In this document: positions 8,602 through 17,509 of the stretch, one piece after another
Numbering within the stretch: position 1 is the first letter of the stretch
Layout: every line of letters starts with the position of its first letter
DNA from: Thermotogota bacterium
GTDB taxonomy: Bacteria; Thermotogota; Thermotogae; Thermotogales; DSM-5069
Reading direction: 5' to 3'
NCBI GenBank assembly: GCA_029551145.1
Contig: JAKPGA010000022.1
Span: 1-64,000, forward strand
DNA length: 64,000 nucleotides
Made by a program: the position numbers and the translations under genes
The notes under the pieces: generated by a model
The model's database searches: none
What the model was told of the DNA's origin: nothing
Seen by the model: the letters and a program-made list of their open reading frames with translations, nothing else

Positions 8602-9616
8602 TTTTCTCACACAAGATGAACTCAATGAACTTCTGAAAGGACTGAGTGAGGATCTAACAGATGAGGACAAGAAAATAATAGCCGATATCTCAGATACAAT
8701 AATGAGCTCATCTACTGTCGCACTTGGGATAGTTGTCGGAAGGGAAGTGAGGTTTTCTGTCAGGGATATATCAAGTAAAACGCTGAAAGATTTGCTTCAA
8801 TCGATAGATGAGGATATGGTCAGTGCTGAAGTAGAATTTGCCGATGGGGTAAAAGGTGGCTTATTGTTCCTGTTTCCACAATCTTTGGGCGCACGTATCG
8901 CAGATATGATGATGGGTGGCTCGGGCGAACCTGAGAGTTTTGAATTAGATGAAGTTAGGATTAGTGCTATAACCGAAACCATGAACCAAATGATGGGAGC
9001 TGCAACTACTTCTCTATCTGAGAAAACCAAGAAAAAGGTTTCAATCGCAAATTTGAAAGTTTCTCTTTTGAAAAAAGGTACCGAGCCAATGATGATTTTC
9101 AATCCCGCCCAGATATTGGTATGTGTGACCTACGGTATTGATCTTGAAAACGGCAAATCTTCAACGATGATGTTACTCGCTCCAATTTTGTTTTTCAAAG
9201 ATATTTACAATACAATACATCCACAAGCGAGTGAACAAGCAAAACCAAAGAAAGAAGAATCAAAAGTCAAGGTACAACCAGTACAATTTCAAGAGTTCAG
9301 CAAGAAAGAAGAAACCACAGTAGCGCCACCATCCGAGTTCTCAGGGAAATTGGAGTTACTCTTGGACGTACCTTTAAAGGTAGTGGTTGAACTGGGACGT
9401 GCCAAAATGACTTTGAAACAGATCCTTGAGCTGAACATTGGTTCACTTATAGAGCTGGACAAACTCACAGGTGAGCCCGTTGACATACTCGTGAATGGCA
9501 GGCTCGTAGCAAGGGGAGAGGTCGTTGTAGTAGATGAGAATTTCGGTGTTAGAATAACGGAGATAGTAAGTCCAAAACAAAGAGTTTATTCTATAAGGGA
9601 GACAAACGGTATTTGA
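8591..9616 (+). CDS. fliY: Flagellar motor switch phosphatase FliY (CheC-FliN fusion)
   Basis: C-ring protein that joins a CheC-type phosphatase domain to a FliN/SpoA domain, 341 residues. The N-terminus (NSDFLTQDELNELLKGL) resembles the CheY-binding segment of FliM/FliY. The CheC part has one well-formed active-site pattern, S-x3-E-x2-N, in SAITETMNQMMGAATTSLS; the other half, DISDTIMSSSTVALG, is degenerate. A Lys/Glu linker leads to the C-terminal SpoA domain (LLDVPLKVVVELGRAKMTLKQILELNIGSLIELDKLTGEPVDILVNGRLVARGEVVVVDENFGVRI). FliY both builds the switch and removes phosphate from CheY-P in Bacillus and Thermotoga. It is coupled to fliM and to the next gene. Confidence 0.93.
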   Translation: MNSDFLTQDELNELLKGLSEDLTDEDKKIIADISDTIMSSSTVALGIVVGREVRFSVRDISSKTLKDLLQSIDEDMVSAEVEFADGVKGGLLFLFPQSLGARIADMMMGGSGEPESFELDEVRISAITETMNQMMGAATTSLSEKTKKKVSIANLKVSLLKKGTEPMMIFNPAQILVCVTYGIDLENGKSSTMMLLAPILFFKDIYNTIHPQASEQAKPKKEESKVKVQPVQFQEFSKKEETTVAPPSEFSGKLELLLDVPLKVVVELGRAKMTLKQILELNIGSLIELDKLTGEPVDILVNGRLVARGEVVVVDENFGVRITEIVSPKQRVYSIRETNGI

Positions 9617-10212
9617 TGAATAGAATAACGATACTGCTGATTCTATCAATCGCGCTCACTGCAGTGGCAAATCCCGTCTTTGATCTTGTGGAGAATTTTG
9701 CCGGCGCGAGAGACATATTCATTGAGTTTGAATTATCCATGCACGTGAAGAACAATGGACAGTACCAGGAGTCTTCAATGAAGGGTGATTTGGCGATAAA
9801 AAACCTCGAAGATTTTTATCTGCTGATAAAAGAACCATCCGTGATCTCTCAACTGTCCTTTGCCTACATAAGCAGAACAAAACGGCTTTATTTCTCATAC
9901 CCAGGGTATCTTGATATGGAAAATATCGATATACCGATTACCAATTTCTTTGAAATTCTTCAGAGCGTCCTGAAATTACTCCAAACGCCTGTCGTCATAA
10001 CGAAATTCGAAGGTGACACCGTCACTATAGCACCGTCTGCTCTCGTTGTTGGAAGGTCTGCAGACCCAGTTATCTTCAAGATGCAAATAAAAGATGGGCT
10101 CATCAAAGAATTCACCATAACCAACAAAAACCAGGATGAATATATAAAGATAAAGATCGACAGAATATCCTTAAATAGCAATGTTGATGAATACTTTCAT
10201 TTTGCTCGCTGA
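9616..10212 (+). CDS. Exported LolA-like protein
   Basis: A 198-residue protein with a clear signal peptide (MNRITILLILSIALTAVANP). The mature part reads like the LolA/LolB beta-barrel family: FEFELSMHVKNNGQYQESSMKGDLAIKNLEDFYLLIKEPS, a tyrosine-rich middle and DEYIKIKIDRISLNSNVDE near the end. LolA carries lipoproteins across the periplasm to the outer membrane; Thermotogota do have a toga-like outer layer. The ATG overlaps the fliY stop (TGATG), so it is transcribed as the last gene of the flagellar run, though a motility role is not proven. Its 3' end overlaps the opposing metallo-hydrolase by 16 bases. Function is inferred from fold-level likeness. Confidence 0.6.
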   Translation: MNRITILLILSIALTAVANPVFDLVENFAGARDIFIEFELSMHVKNNGQYQESSMKGDLAIKNLEDFYLLIKEPSVISQLSFAYISRTKRLYFSYPGYLDMENIDIPITNFFEILQSVLKLLQTPVVITKFEGDTVTIAPSALVVGRSADPVIFKMQIKDGLIKEFTITNKNQDEYIKIKIDRISLNSNVDEYFHFAR

Positions 10213-10943
10213 GCCACTAAATTCTCAAGACCCCAAGAGAACAATTCGGGAAATCCCCTCTTTGAGAAGTTCTCGTCTGATAATATCTCCGCGTAGGTAA
10301 TGGTCCCATCAACAAGACGTTGGATTTTCTTGAGATATCTTATCATCGAATCCAGGCAACCTTTGTCCGCAAAATTTCCATGGCCAGGAACGACCCAGTC
10401 GACTCTGTACTTCCTGAGGCTCTCTAAGGCACTCAACCATGCATCTAAGTCACTATCCGAAACGATCTCAGCGTGAAAATCGTTGAAAACAAGATCACCG
10501 GCTATCAAAACTCGTTCCTGTTCCAAGAGTACTATCGAAGAATCGGGCGTGTGACCTCCCATTCTTTTGATGAAAACTTGGCCTTCTCTGTATTCGTCCT
10601 CGAATGTGGCGGTGGCAGGCACCAATTTGCCAGACGCTGGAAGATTTTCAAGATAGTGCTCGTCCATGAGCATGATCTTCTCTCGCGTTAGGCTTGAAGA
10701 GATGATTGACTTGTTTTCGAAAACGATGTTACCAAAGGTGTGATCCGGGTGGTAATGTGTATTCACCAAGAACTGTATCTCTCTTTTCAAAACATTCTCC
10801 ACGAAATCACGGATCTTCTGCGCCTTCTCTGAAAACAGAGAAGTATCCACTATTATTACACCTTTCGGCTGTACTGCCACCACAACATTAGCAGATCCTT
10901 CGCTTCCTATCACAAAAACCCTTTCATTGATCTTTTGAATCAT
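10197..10943 (-). CDS. Metallo-beta-lactamase-fold hydrolase
   Basis: A 248-residue MBL-fold enzyme. The first metal site is the HxHxDH motif in VNTHYHPDHTFGN (His63, His65, Asp67, His68). Further ligands follow in the expected order: GGHTPDSSIV, AGDLVFNDFH and VPGHGNFADKG. No signal peptide is present, so it is probably cytosolic. The fold covers glyoxalase II-like thioesterases, beta-lactamases, sulfur dioxygenases and others; nothing here selects one substrate. The start is supported by GGGAGG upstream. It is divergent from csaB, and its end overlaps the LolA-like gene. Confidence 0.85.
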   Translation of the reverse strand: MIQKINERVFVIGSEGSANVVVAVQPKGVIIVDTSLFSEKAQKIRDFVENVLKREIQFLVNTHYHPDHTFGNIVFENKSIISSSLTREKIMLMDEHYLENLPASGKLVPATATFEDEYREGQVFIKRMGGHTPDSSIVLLEQERVLIAGDLVFNDFHAEIVSDSDLDAWLSALESLRKYRVDWVVPGHGNFADKGCLDSMIRYLKKIQRLVDGTITYAEILSDENFSKRGFPELFSWGLENLVAQRAK

Positions 10944-10961
10944 TAAGATCCTCCCATTTGG

Positions 10962-10967
10962 TATAAT
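10962..10967 (+). promoter_or_regulatory. Candidate -10 box upstream of csaB
   Basis: A perfect TATAAT lies 37 bases before the csaB start codon. No good -35 is found at 16-18 bases; TTGAAT occurs 21 bases upstream. The assignment rests on the -10 alone. Confidence 0.35.
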
Positions 10968-11003
10968 CTCAATGAATCATTCTCTGGAAAGGGATGTTTT
11001 TCC

Positions 11004-11996
11004 TTGAAAAATGCCTTAGTTTTTGGATACTACGGATACGACAACCTTGGAGACGAACTTCTTTGCCAAGCGACGATCAATCTTCTCAAAAAGGCTCGTT
11101 TTGATAGAATATACCTGCTCGTTCCAAAAAACAGAATAGAGGATTACCAGCAGAAGCAAATCTATCCGATTAACAGGTTCGACCCCATTTCTATCATCAA
11201 TGCCATTCTACGGAGCAATTATGTGATATGCGGTGGTGGCGGTATATTTCAGGACCAAACGAGCTTGAGGAGTTTCATATACTATTCGTCCATAGTGGGA
11301 CTGTCGATATTCTTTGGTAAACCAGTTATATTACTTGCAAACAGTTTGGGACCTGTTAAGCGAAGACTATCAAGAATGATCTTGAGGTATTTACTTTCTC
11401 GGAAAAAAGTGTATTTCATCGCAAGAGACTGTGTCAGCGCAAGATACGCGAAAAGGTTCAGCAAAAACGTTTTTGATGGAACAGATCTCGCACCCATGGC
11501 ACTGGAAAACAACAACATAGAAATCGACCGTAAACCTCAAGCAACCTTCTGCTTGAAATCACCAACAGAAATTCACCAGATAATGAGTTTTCTCAGACAC
11601 GCTGGTGTTGAGAAATTTGTTCTGGCACCGCTAAGTCCACAAGATCAGAGGCTCTCCTGGAATCTGTCGAAGAAGTATCCTGAAATTGAGCTCTCGAATA
11701 ATCCCATTCAGTCAATCGCCTCTTCTTCGATAGTGATCTCACAAAGAATGCATGGATGCCTCATTTCAGCCTATTTTGGAGTGCCATTCATTGCCATAAA
11801 TAATTCAAAGGCTACGAGGTTCATGAAAAAGTACCTGCCCAACTATGAAGGATATACCAGCGAAGAACCAAGCAGTATAGCTATGGCCATTGCAAGAGTG
11901 ATGGGAAAACCTGTTGATGTGAGAGAGAGGATGCTCTCAGACTCAAAGAAGATGGAAGAACAGTTTATGAGATTGTTAAGGTTTTCTCGCCGCTGA
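11004..11996 (+). CDS. csaB: CsaB-type polysaccharide pyruvyl transferase
   Basis: Starts at TTG (LKNALVFGYYGYDNLGDELLCQATINLL), nine or so bases after AAAGGGA. The opening FGYYGYDNLGDELL is the family hallmark, followed by YVICGGGGIFQDQTSLRS, a central SLGPVKRR segment and, in the C-terminal half, QRMHGCLISAYFGVPFIAI, the conserved RxHG catalytic region. CsaB adds ketal-pyruvate to secondary cell-wall polysaccharide, the ligand of SLH domains in S-layer and outer-sheath proteins. Thermotogota outer-membrane proteins with SLH domains make that role plausible here. At 330 residues the length is typical. It stands alone, followed by the tRNA cluster. Confidence 0.85.
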   Translation: MKNALVFGYYGYDNLGDELLCQATINLLKKARFDRIYLLVPKNRIEDYQQKQIYPINRFDPISIINAILRSNYVICGGGGIFQDQTSLRSFIYYSSIVGLSIFFGKPVILLANSLGPVKRRLSRMILRYLLSRKKVYFIARDCVSARYAKRFSKNVFDGTDLAPMALENNNIEIDRKPQATFCLKSPTEIHQIMSFLRHAGVEKFVLAPLSPQDQRLSWNLSKKYPEIELSNNPIQSIASSSIVISQRMHGCLISAYFGVPFIAINNSKATRFMKKYLPNYEGYTSEEPSSIAMAIARVMGKPVDVRERMLSDSKKMEEQFMRLLRFSRR

Positions 11997-12004
11997 TTAG
12001 GTAC

Positions 12005-12033
12005 TTGAAAAATGAACAGTGGTATGCTATCAT
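12005..12033 (+). promoter_or_regulatory. Promoter of the tRNA-Lys/Leu/Gly operon
   Basis: TTGAAA (12005-12010) and TATCAT (12028-12033) are separated by 17 bases, and the first tRNA begins 22 bases later. This is a good sigma-70 type match in the right place. Confidence 0.6.
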
Positions 12034-12055
12034 CAGATTGCACTGTTGCCTGGGC

Positions 12056-12131
12056 GACCCGCTAGCTCAGCCGGAAGAGCACCTGACTTTTAATCAGGGG
12101 GTCCCGGGTTCGAGTCCCGGGCGGGTCACCA
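12056..12131 (+). tRNA. tRNA-Lys (anticodon TTT)
   Basis: The acceptor stem GACCCGC pairs with GCGGGTC, the D-arm is GCTCAGCCGGAAGAGC, the anticodon loop CTTTTAA carries TTT, the T-arm is CCGGGTTCGAGTCCCGG, and the 3' ACCA is encoded. Confidence 0.96.
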
Positions 12132-12133
12132 GA

Positions 12134-12218
12134 GCGAGAGTGGCGGAACTGGCAGACGCGCTGGACTTAGAATCCAGTGGACGATGAGTTCGTGTGGGTT
12201 CAAGTCCCACCTCTCGCA
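12134..12218 (+). tRNA. tRNA-Leu (anticodon TAG)
   Basis: Acceptor GCGAGAG pairs with CTCTCGC. The anticodon stem CTGGA/TCCAG encloses the loop CTTAGAA, giving TAG (reads CUN codons). The long variable arm typical of leucine tRNA is present (GGACGATGAGTTCGT), and the T-arm is GTGGGTTCAAGTCCCAC. The 3' sequence reads ACCCA rather than ACCA, so CCA is probably added or trimmed after transcription. Confidence 0.95.
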
Positions 12219-12227
12219 CCCAGGGCT

Positions 12228-12302
12228 GCGGGCGTAGCTCAGCGGTAGAGCGTCTGCTTGCCAAGCAGAAGGTCGCGGGTTCGAAACCCGTCGCCCGCTC
12301 CA
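12228..12302 (+). tRNA. tRNA-Gly (anticodon GCC)
   Basis: Acceptor GCGGGCG pairs with CGCCCGC. The anticodon arm CTGCTTGCCAAGCAG gives GCC, the T-arm is GCGGGTTCGAAACCCGT, and the 3' TCCA is encoded. Confidence 0.96.
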
Positions 12303-12309
12303 AAAGATG

Positions 12310-12334
12310 CCCCCCAAAGTCTGGGGGGTTTTTT
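12310..12334 (+). terminator. Rho-independent terminator after the tRNA cluster
   Basis: CCCCCC-AAAGTCT-GGGGGG followed directly by six T residues, eight bases after tRNA-Gly and before the uvrA ribosome-binding site. Confidence 0.9.
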
Positions 12335-12350
12335 CTCAATGAGGTGTGAA

Positions 12351-15119
12351 ATGATAGATTCCATAAAGATCAAGGGAGCACGGGTACATAATCTCAAGAA
12401 TATCTCCGTTGAAATCCCGAAAAACAAAATAACAGTGGTTACAGGTTTATCTGGATCTGGGAAGTCCACCCTCGCGATGGACACAATTTATGCTGAAGGT
12501 CAGAGAAGATATCTGGAATCATTATCGACCTATGCCCGCCAGTTTCTTGGTGAACTGAAGAAGCCCGACGTGGACTCCATCGAAGGTCTTTCACCTGCAA
12601 TTGCGATTGATCAAAAGAGTGTTTCTCACAACCCACGCTCTACCGTCGGTACAACCACTGAGATCTATGATTATCTGAGGGTGCTTTTTTCAAGAATAGG
12701 TGAACCGCATTGTCCTTCGTGTGGAAGACCTGTCGAAAAAAAGGATGTAGACCAGATTGTGAAAGACCTGTTCACCAAGTTCAAACCTGGAGCAAGGTTG
12801 TACATACTTTCCCCTGTAGCCACTGATAAGAAGGGTACTTTCAAAAAAGAGTTTGCCTCATACATCGCAAAAGGTTTTGTAAGAGCCGAAGTTGATGGCC
12901 AGATTGTGAGGCTTGAAGAAATAGATGAACTCGACAAAAATAAGAGGCATACCATAAGAATAGTCATTGATAGATTGGAGTTGCAACAAGATGAGAGACA
13001 CAGAATTGCCGATGACATTGAAATAGCCTTTCGTGAAAGCTCTGGTTTTGTCCTGATAAGAAACATCGATTCAAATGAAGAGTTGATTTTCAGCGAGCAC
13101 ATGATGTGTCCAGTCTGCAACATTGGTCTTCCTGAGATAAACCCAAAACTTTTTTCTTTCAACAACCCATATGGAGCGTGCCCAAATTGCCATGGGCTTG
13201 GCTACAACCTTCAGGTGGATCCACAACTGGTTGTCGACGAAAGATGGAGTATAGATCAAGGTGCAATCATACCGTACCACAACGATGGCTACTATCTATC
13301 ACAAATAAGACAGCTGGTACATTTGCTCGGCGGCTCTACGAGCATTCCATTCCGCGAGTTGCCACAGCATATTCAAGAGGCAGTCATGTATGGGTATGGC
13401 GACTTCGAAGGAATTGTCAATAACCTCGAGAGAAGATACAGAGAAACCGAATCAGAGGAGATCAAAGAATGGATCGAGAGAAAATTCATAGTTCAGAGAA
13501 CGTGCCCTGTTTGTGGTGGGAAAAAACTCAAACCAGAGGCTTTATCGGTAACAATAAAGGGATTGAACATAATCGACTTCACACAGATGACGATAGAGAG
13601 GGCTCATGATTTCATTTCGGATCTTGAGGCGTCATTCACAGAAAGGGAACACAGAATCGTTGGAGAATTGGTCGAAGAGATCAAAAGGCGTTTGCGATTC
13701 ATGTTAGATGTTGGTCTTGGTTATCTGACACTTTCAAGAACTGTAAACACTCTTTCTGGTGGAGAAGCCCAGCGAATCAGACTCGCCACGCAGATTGGGT
13801 CTGGTCTCACGGGAGTGACTTACGTGCTTGATGAGCCGACGGTCGGCCTACATCAAAGGGATAACATCAGATTGATAAACACATTGAAGAAACTAAGAGA
13901 TTTGGGTAACACCGTAATCGTAGTTGAACACGATGAGGAAGTCATAAGGAATGCCGATTACATAGTCGACCTTGGTCCACTGGGTGGTGAGAACGGCGGC
14001 CGTGTTGTCTACTCAGGCCCCATAGACAAATTGATAGAAAATCCCGATGATTCTCTCACCGGTCAATATCTATCTGGTCTGAAGAAGATTCATTGTCCAC
14101 AAACGCGTAGATCCGGAAATGGCAGGGTGTTGACAATTGTCGGCGCGAAACACAACAATCTGAAAGGCGTAACAGTTCAGATTCCGCTTGGCACTCTTGT
14201 GTGTGTAACAGGTGTCTCTGGTTCTGGAAAATCATCGCTCATAGTCGACACGCTTTATCCAGCATTGATGAATGAGATCTATCGAACAAGACTGCCAGTT
14301 GGTGCACATGAAAGAATTGAGGGTATGGAAAACGTCGATAAGGTGATCGCCATCGATCAATCCCCGATAGGAAGAACACCAAGGAGCAATCCAGCAACAT
14401 ACACAAAAGTATTTGATGATATCAGAGAACTCTTTGCCATGACACCAGAGGCGAAGGCGAGAGGTTACGACAAAAGTAGATTCAGTTTCAATCTCAAGGG
14501 TGGAAGGTGTGAGGCCTGCCAAGGGCATGGCCTTGTGAGGATTGAGATGCTCTTTTTACCTGACGTCTACGTCGAATGCGAGGTTTGCAAAGGCAAACGC
14601 TATAATGAGGAAACGCTCCAGGTTAGATACAAAGGAAAGAATATACATGAAATTCTTGAAATGTCCGTCGACGAAGCATTGGAGTTCTTTAGGAATGTCC
14701 CGCACGTTTTTCGTACTTTAAATCTGCTTGCCGAAGTGGGACTTGGGTACATAAAACTTGGACAGCCCGCCACGACACTCTCCGGTGGAGAATCTCAAAG
14801 AGTAAAACTTGCTTCAGAACTCAAGAAGATCGCCACGGGAAAGACAGTTTACATTCTCGATGAACCCACGGTAGGACTACATTTTGAAGATGTGAAGAAA
14901 TTGGTCAACGTTTTGCACAGACTCGTGGATAAGGGAAACACTGTGATCGTCATCGAGCACAATTTGGACATTATCAAGAATGCTGATTACGTAATAGACC
15001 TTGGACCAGAAGGTGGCGATAATGGTGGTTATGTGGTTGCCAGTGGAACGCCAGAACAAGTTGCAAAGGTCGAATCTTCTCACACGGGAAGGTTTCTCAG
15101 ACAGATTCTGACAAGGTGA
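12351..15119 (+). CDS. uvrA: Excinuclease ABC subunit A
   Basis: DNA damage recognition ATPase of nucleotide excision repair, 922 residues. It has two ABC modules: the first with Walker [12 protein letters not shown], signature [18 protein letters not shown] and Walker [11 protein letters not shown]; the second with [26 protein letters not shown] and [10 protein letters not shown]. Zinc-binding cysteine sets are seen at CPSCGRP, CPVCNIG...[14 protein letters not shown] and CEACQGHG...CEVCKGKR. The ORF track starts inside tRNA-Gly; the real start is ATG 12351 ([17 protein letters not shown]), five bases after GAGGTGTG. Confidence 0.98.
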   Translation: MIDSIKIKGARVHNLKNISVEIPKNKITVVTGLSGSGKSTLAMDTIYAEGQRRYLESLSTYARQFLGELKKPDVDSIEGLSPAIAIDQKSVSHNPRSTVGTTTEIYDYLRVLFSRIGEPHCPSCGRPVEKKDVDQIVKDLFTKFKPGARLYILSPVATDKKGTFKKEFASYIAKGFVRAEVDGQIVRLEEIDELDKNKRHTIRIVIDRLELQQDERHRIADDIEIAFRESSGFVLIRNIDSNEELIFSEHMMCPVCNIGLPEINPKLFSFNNPYGACPNCHGLGYNLQVDPQLVVDERWSIDQGAIIPYHNDGYYLSQIRQLVHLLGGSTSIPFRELPQHIQEAVMYGYGDFEGIVNNLERRYRETESEEIKEWIERKFIVQRTCPVCGGKKLKPEALSVTIKGLNIIDFTQMTIERAHDFISDLEASFTEREHRIVGELVEEIKRRLRFMLDVGLGYLTLSRTVNTLSGGEAQRIRLATQIGSGLTGVTYVLDEPTVGLHQRDNIRLINTLKKLRDLGNTVIVVEHDEEVIRNADYIVDLGPLGGENGGRVVYSGPIDKLIENPDDSLTGQYLSGLKKIHCPQTRRSGNGRVLTIVGAKHNNLKGVTVQIPLGTLVCVTGVSGSGKSSLIVDTLYPALMNEIYRTRLPVGAHERIEGMENVDKVIAIDQSPIGRTPRSNPATYTKVFDDIRELFAMTPEAKARGYDKSRFSFNLKGGRCEACQGHGLVRIEMLFLPDVYVECEVCKGKRYNEETLQVRYKGKNIHEILEMSVDEALEFFRNVPHVFRTLNLLAEVGLGYIKLGQPATTLSGGESQRVKLASELKKIATGKTVYILDEPTVGLHFEDVKKLVNVLHRLVDKGNTVIVIEHNLDIIKNADYVIDLGPEGGDNGGYVVASGTPEQVAKVESSHTGRFLRQILTR

Positions 15120-15131
15120 AGAGGTGGAAAG

Positions 15132-16850
15132 ATGAGAAAACTGATCACCCTTTATTTCATATTCGCTTGTTTAGTTGCGTTCTCCTACAACTTCTACTTT
15201 GCCAACATTCATGCCCACACAAGCTTTTCAGATGGTCAGGGTACCCCAATTGAAGCATATCAATATGCAAAAAAGTATGTTCATATCCAAGGTGTAACAG
15301 ATCACGCGTATTATTTCAGGCAGAAGGTAAACGGGACAGATAAACTGGCTCTGACTAAATCGATGGCAGAGCAAGTCACGGAAAACGGAAAATTTGTGGC
15401 TCTGTGGGGTTTTGAATGGACTGGTGGAGTTGGACATATAAATGTCTATGGAACGCAGAACTGGACAGACAGAAACGAATCCGATTTGAAAGCCCTTTAC
15501 AAGTGGATTGTTCAGAACAAAGCCTTGGCACAGTTCAATCATCCTGGAGTGACCTACGGCAATTTCTACGATTTTGATTACGATCTTGAAGCAGATACCT
15601 ACATCAACCTTATTGAGGTAGGCAATGGGAACACCTCAAACAGAACGATAACAAAGGAGATGTATTCCAACTACAAGCTGGCGTTGAACAAGGGATGGCA
15701 TGTGGGAGCAACCGCTAATCAGGATAACCACAGACCAAATTGGGGTTCTGCCAATGATACCAGAACGGTGATACTTGCAGATTCACTCACCTATGAGTCA
15801 ATCATGAGTGCATTGAGAGAGAGACGAGTTTATGCGAGTGAAGACAGAACCGCAAAGATAGTTTTCAAATGCAACGGTCAGTGGATGGGGTCAATTCTCA
15901 AAGATGCCACGCAACTGGTTTTTGAAATTGAACTGCAGGACGATGAACCATTCTACGAGGCAACACTGGTTTCACAGAGTGGTGATTTGAAAACCTGGAG
16001 GATAAATTCAAATGAATTCAAAACGCAGTACGTCTGTCAGCCTCAAGATGGATATGAGTGGTATTTTCTATACGTCATCCAGAAAGACTGGGACGAAATG
16101 ATCACTGCCCCTGTATGGGTTCAACATGGCGAGGTTTATGTGGTTAATCTCAGGGCGAATCCTTTTGGAGATGGAGCCGAACTGTTCTTCGATCTGATAA
16201 ACACCACCAACGAATCCACCGAATGCGATCTGCAAGCTTTCATAGGAGATCAATCTCAGTCACTGCGAGTGAGCGTCGAAGCCCGAACAAAAAAGGAGAC
16301 TGTGTTGCAATTTCAAAACTTACCCGCGGGAGTTCACAACATCACAATTGCGATCAACGGGCAAAAGGCACAGACAGGTGTAGTGGAGATCAAAAAGAAT
16401 GCTGTAACCATAGATCAGTCACACGAGAACGCGTATGGAGATTTTTGGAAATCCGTGGAGAGCTATTTGAATCAACTGGGTGTTCAAATTAGATATAGCA
16501 CCACTTATTTGAAGAGGATTCCAAGCACACCATGGCTTTTCATAGCCCTTCCCAAGAAAGGTGGGTTTGCCGAGTCCATGACTCTGAATGATTTTGAAAT
16601 AGATACTCTTGTCTCGTACCATCGAAATGGTGGCAAGATCGTTTTTGTGGCCCTGAAGGATTCAGTAGTCGAAGAAAGTTACAACAAACTCTTGGAGAGA
16701 CTTGTAAGTACAGTCAGGTTTGCACAGACGGACAAGGTTGTTTTCAAAGTGAACGATCTAATCTTTGACAGTTACGCCGAAGATTCAATCTTTTTCGTAT
16801 CATGTGAACAACCCTCTCAGTTGATACAGTTCATCGGAGGAAGATTATGA
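15132..16850 (+). CDS. Secreted PHP-domain metallohydrolase (CehA/McbA-like)
   Basis: A signal peptide (MRKLITLYFIFACLVAFS) leads a 572-residue protein. Residues 20-260 form a PHP domain with its metal ligands in order: NIHAHTSFSDG (His27, His29, Asp34), GVTDHAYYF, ALWGFEWTG, QFNHPGV and ATANQDNHRPNWG. This arrangement is typical of CehA/McbA-type phosphoesterases. The remaining 300 residues look like beta-sandwich and hydrolase-like accessory segments (INLRANPFGDGAELFFDLINTTNESTECDL; WLFIALPKKGGF). Probably a periplasmic or extracellular phosphoesterase; the substrate is unknown. It sits between uvrA and tsaB, and its end overlaps tsaB (ATGA). Confidence 0.8.
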   Translation: MRKLITLYFIFACLVAFSYNFYFANIHAHTSFSDGQGTPIEAYQYAKKYVHIQGVTDHAYYFRQKVNGTDKLALTKSMAEQVTENGKFVALWGFEWTGGVGHINVYGTQNWTDRNESDLKALYKWIVQNKALAQFNHPGVTYGNFYDFDYDLEADTYINLIEVGNGNTSNRTITKEMYSNYKLALNKGWHVGATANQDNHRPNWGSANDTRTVILADSLTYESIMSALRERRVYASEDRTAKIVFKCNGQWMGSILKDATQLVFEIELQDDEPFYEATLVSQSGDLKTWRINSNEFKTQYVCQPQDGYEWYFLYVIQKDWDEMITAPVWVQHGEVYVVNLRANPFGDGAELFFDLINTTNESTECDLQAFIGDQSQSLRVSVEARTKKETVLQFQNLPAGVHNITIAINGQKAQTGVVEIKKNAVTIDQSHENAYGDFWKSVESYLNQLGVQIRYSTTYLKRIPSTPWLFIALPKKGGFAESMTLNDFEIDTLVSYHRNGGKIVFVALKDSVVEESYNKLLERLVSTVRFAQTDKVVFKVNDLIFDSYAEDSIFFVSCEQPSQLIQFIGGRL

Positions 16851-17506
16851 GAATATTCGCACTCGACAGTTCTTCTCAAGCACTTGTGTTATGTTATACA
16901 GACGAACAAGATATTGTGACTCTTACGTACAAAGGAATAGAGAAGCACGCGAGTGTGATTGGCACACTTGCAAGAGAATTTCTCAATTGCACAGGCAGAA
17001 CGCCCCAAGAGATTGACTGTTTCGGATGCGGTATAGGACCAGGGAGCTTGACAGGTTTGAGAATAGGGATTGCATTCATTCAAGGGATGGCTTGTTCGCT
17101 ACAAAAGCATGTCGTCCCTGTGGTATCATCGGAGCTCATCGCAAGAAACTTTCCCTACCATCGGGGTGAAATAGTCATCAGCAAAAGGGCAAGGGAAGGA
17201 TATGTGTATATCTCAAGCTATAAACAAAACCATCAACTACTAAGTCCTTGCATCATGGACATCAAGTCTGCCGAAGAATTCATCAAACGCCTCAATGATC
17301 CACTCATTGCTGGTGATGCGAAACATTATTTTGAAAACTTTGGGACGATTTGTTCTGATGAATTTGAAATCATAAACGGTCAGATCTTGGCAACGCAAGT
17401 CTTATTGAAAGCAAAAACCAAAGACACAGTCGAGCCTCACCAGATCGAACCACTGTACTTGCAGAAGTCCATAGCCGAGATGAACTTTGAAAAGAACCAC
17501 CATTGA
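16847..17506 (+). CDS. tsaB: tRNA threonylcarbamoyladenosine biosynthesis protein TsaB
   Basis: Scaffold partner of TsaD in making the t6A modification at position 37 of ANN-decoding tRNAs. The ASKHA-fold start is clear (MRIFALDSSSQALVLCYTD), followed by the family region IDCFGCGIGPGSLTGLRIGIAFIQGMACSLQKHVVPVVSSE. The 219 residues are typical. The ATG overlaps the stop of the PHP gene. It converges on the Lon-like gene with only three bases between. Confidence 0.9.
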   Translation: MRIFALDSSSQALVLCYTDEQDIVTLTYKGIEKHASVIGTLAREFLNCTGRTPQEIDCFGCGIGPGSLTGLRIGIAFIQGMACSLQKHVVPVVSSELIARNFPYHRGEIVISKRAREGYVYISSYKQNHQLLSPCIMDIKSAEEFIKRLNDPLIAGDAKHYFENFGTICSDEFEIINGQILATQVLLKAKTKDTVEPHQIEPLYLQKSIAEMNFEKNHH

Positions 17507-17509
17507 ATA

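Noticed and set aside
12258-12350. ORF-track start of uvrA inside tRNA-Gly
   Set aside because: The lead is translated tRNA and terminator sequence; ATG 12351 has its own SD and begins the conserved UvrA N-terminus.
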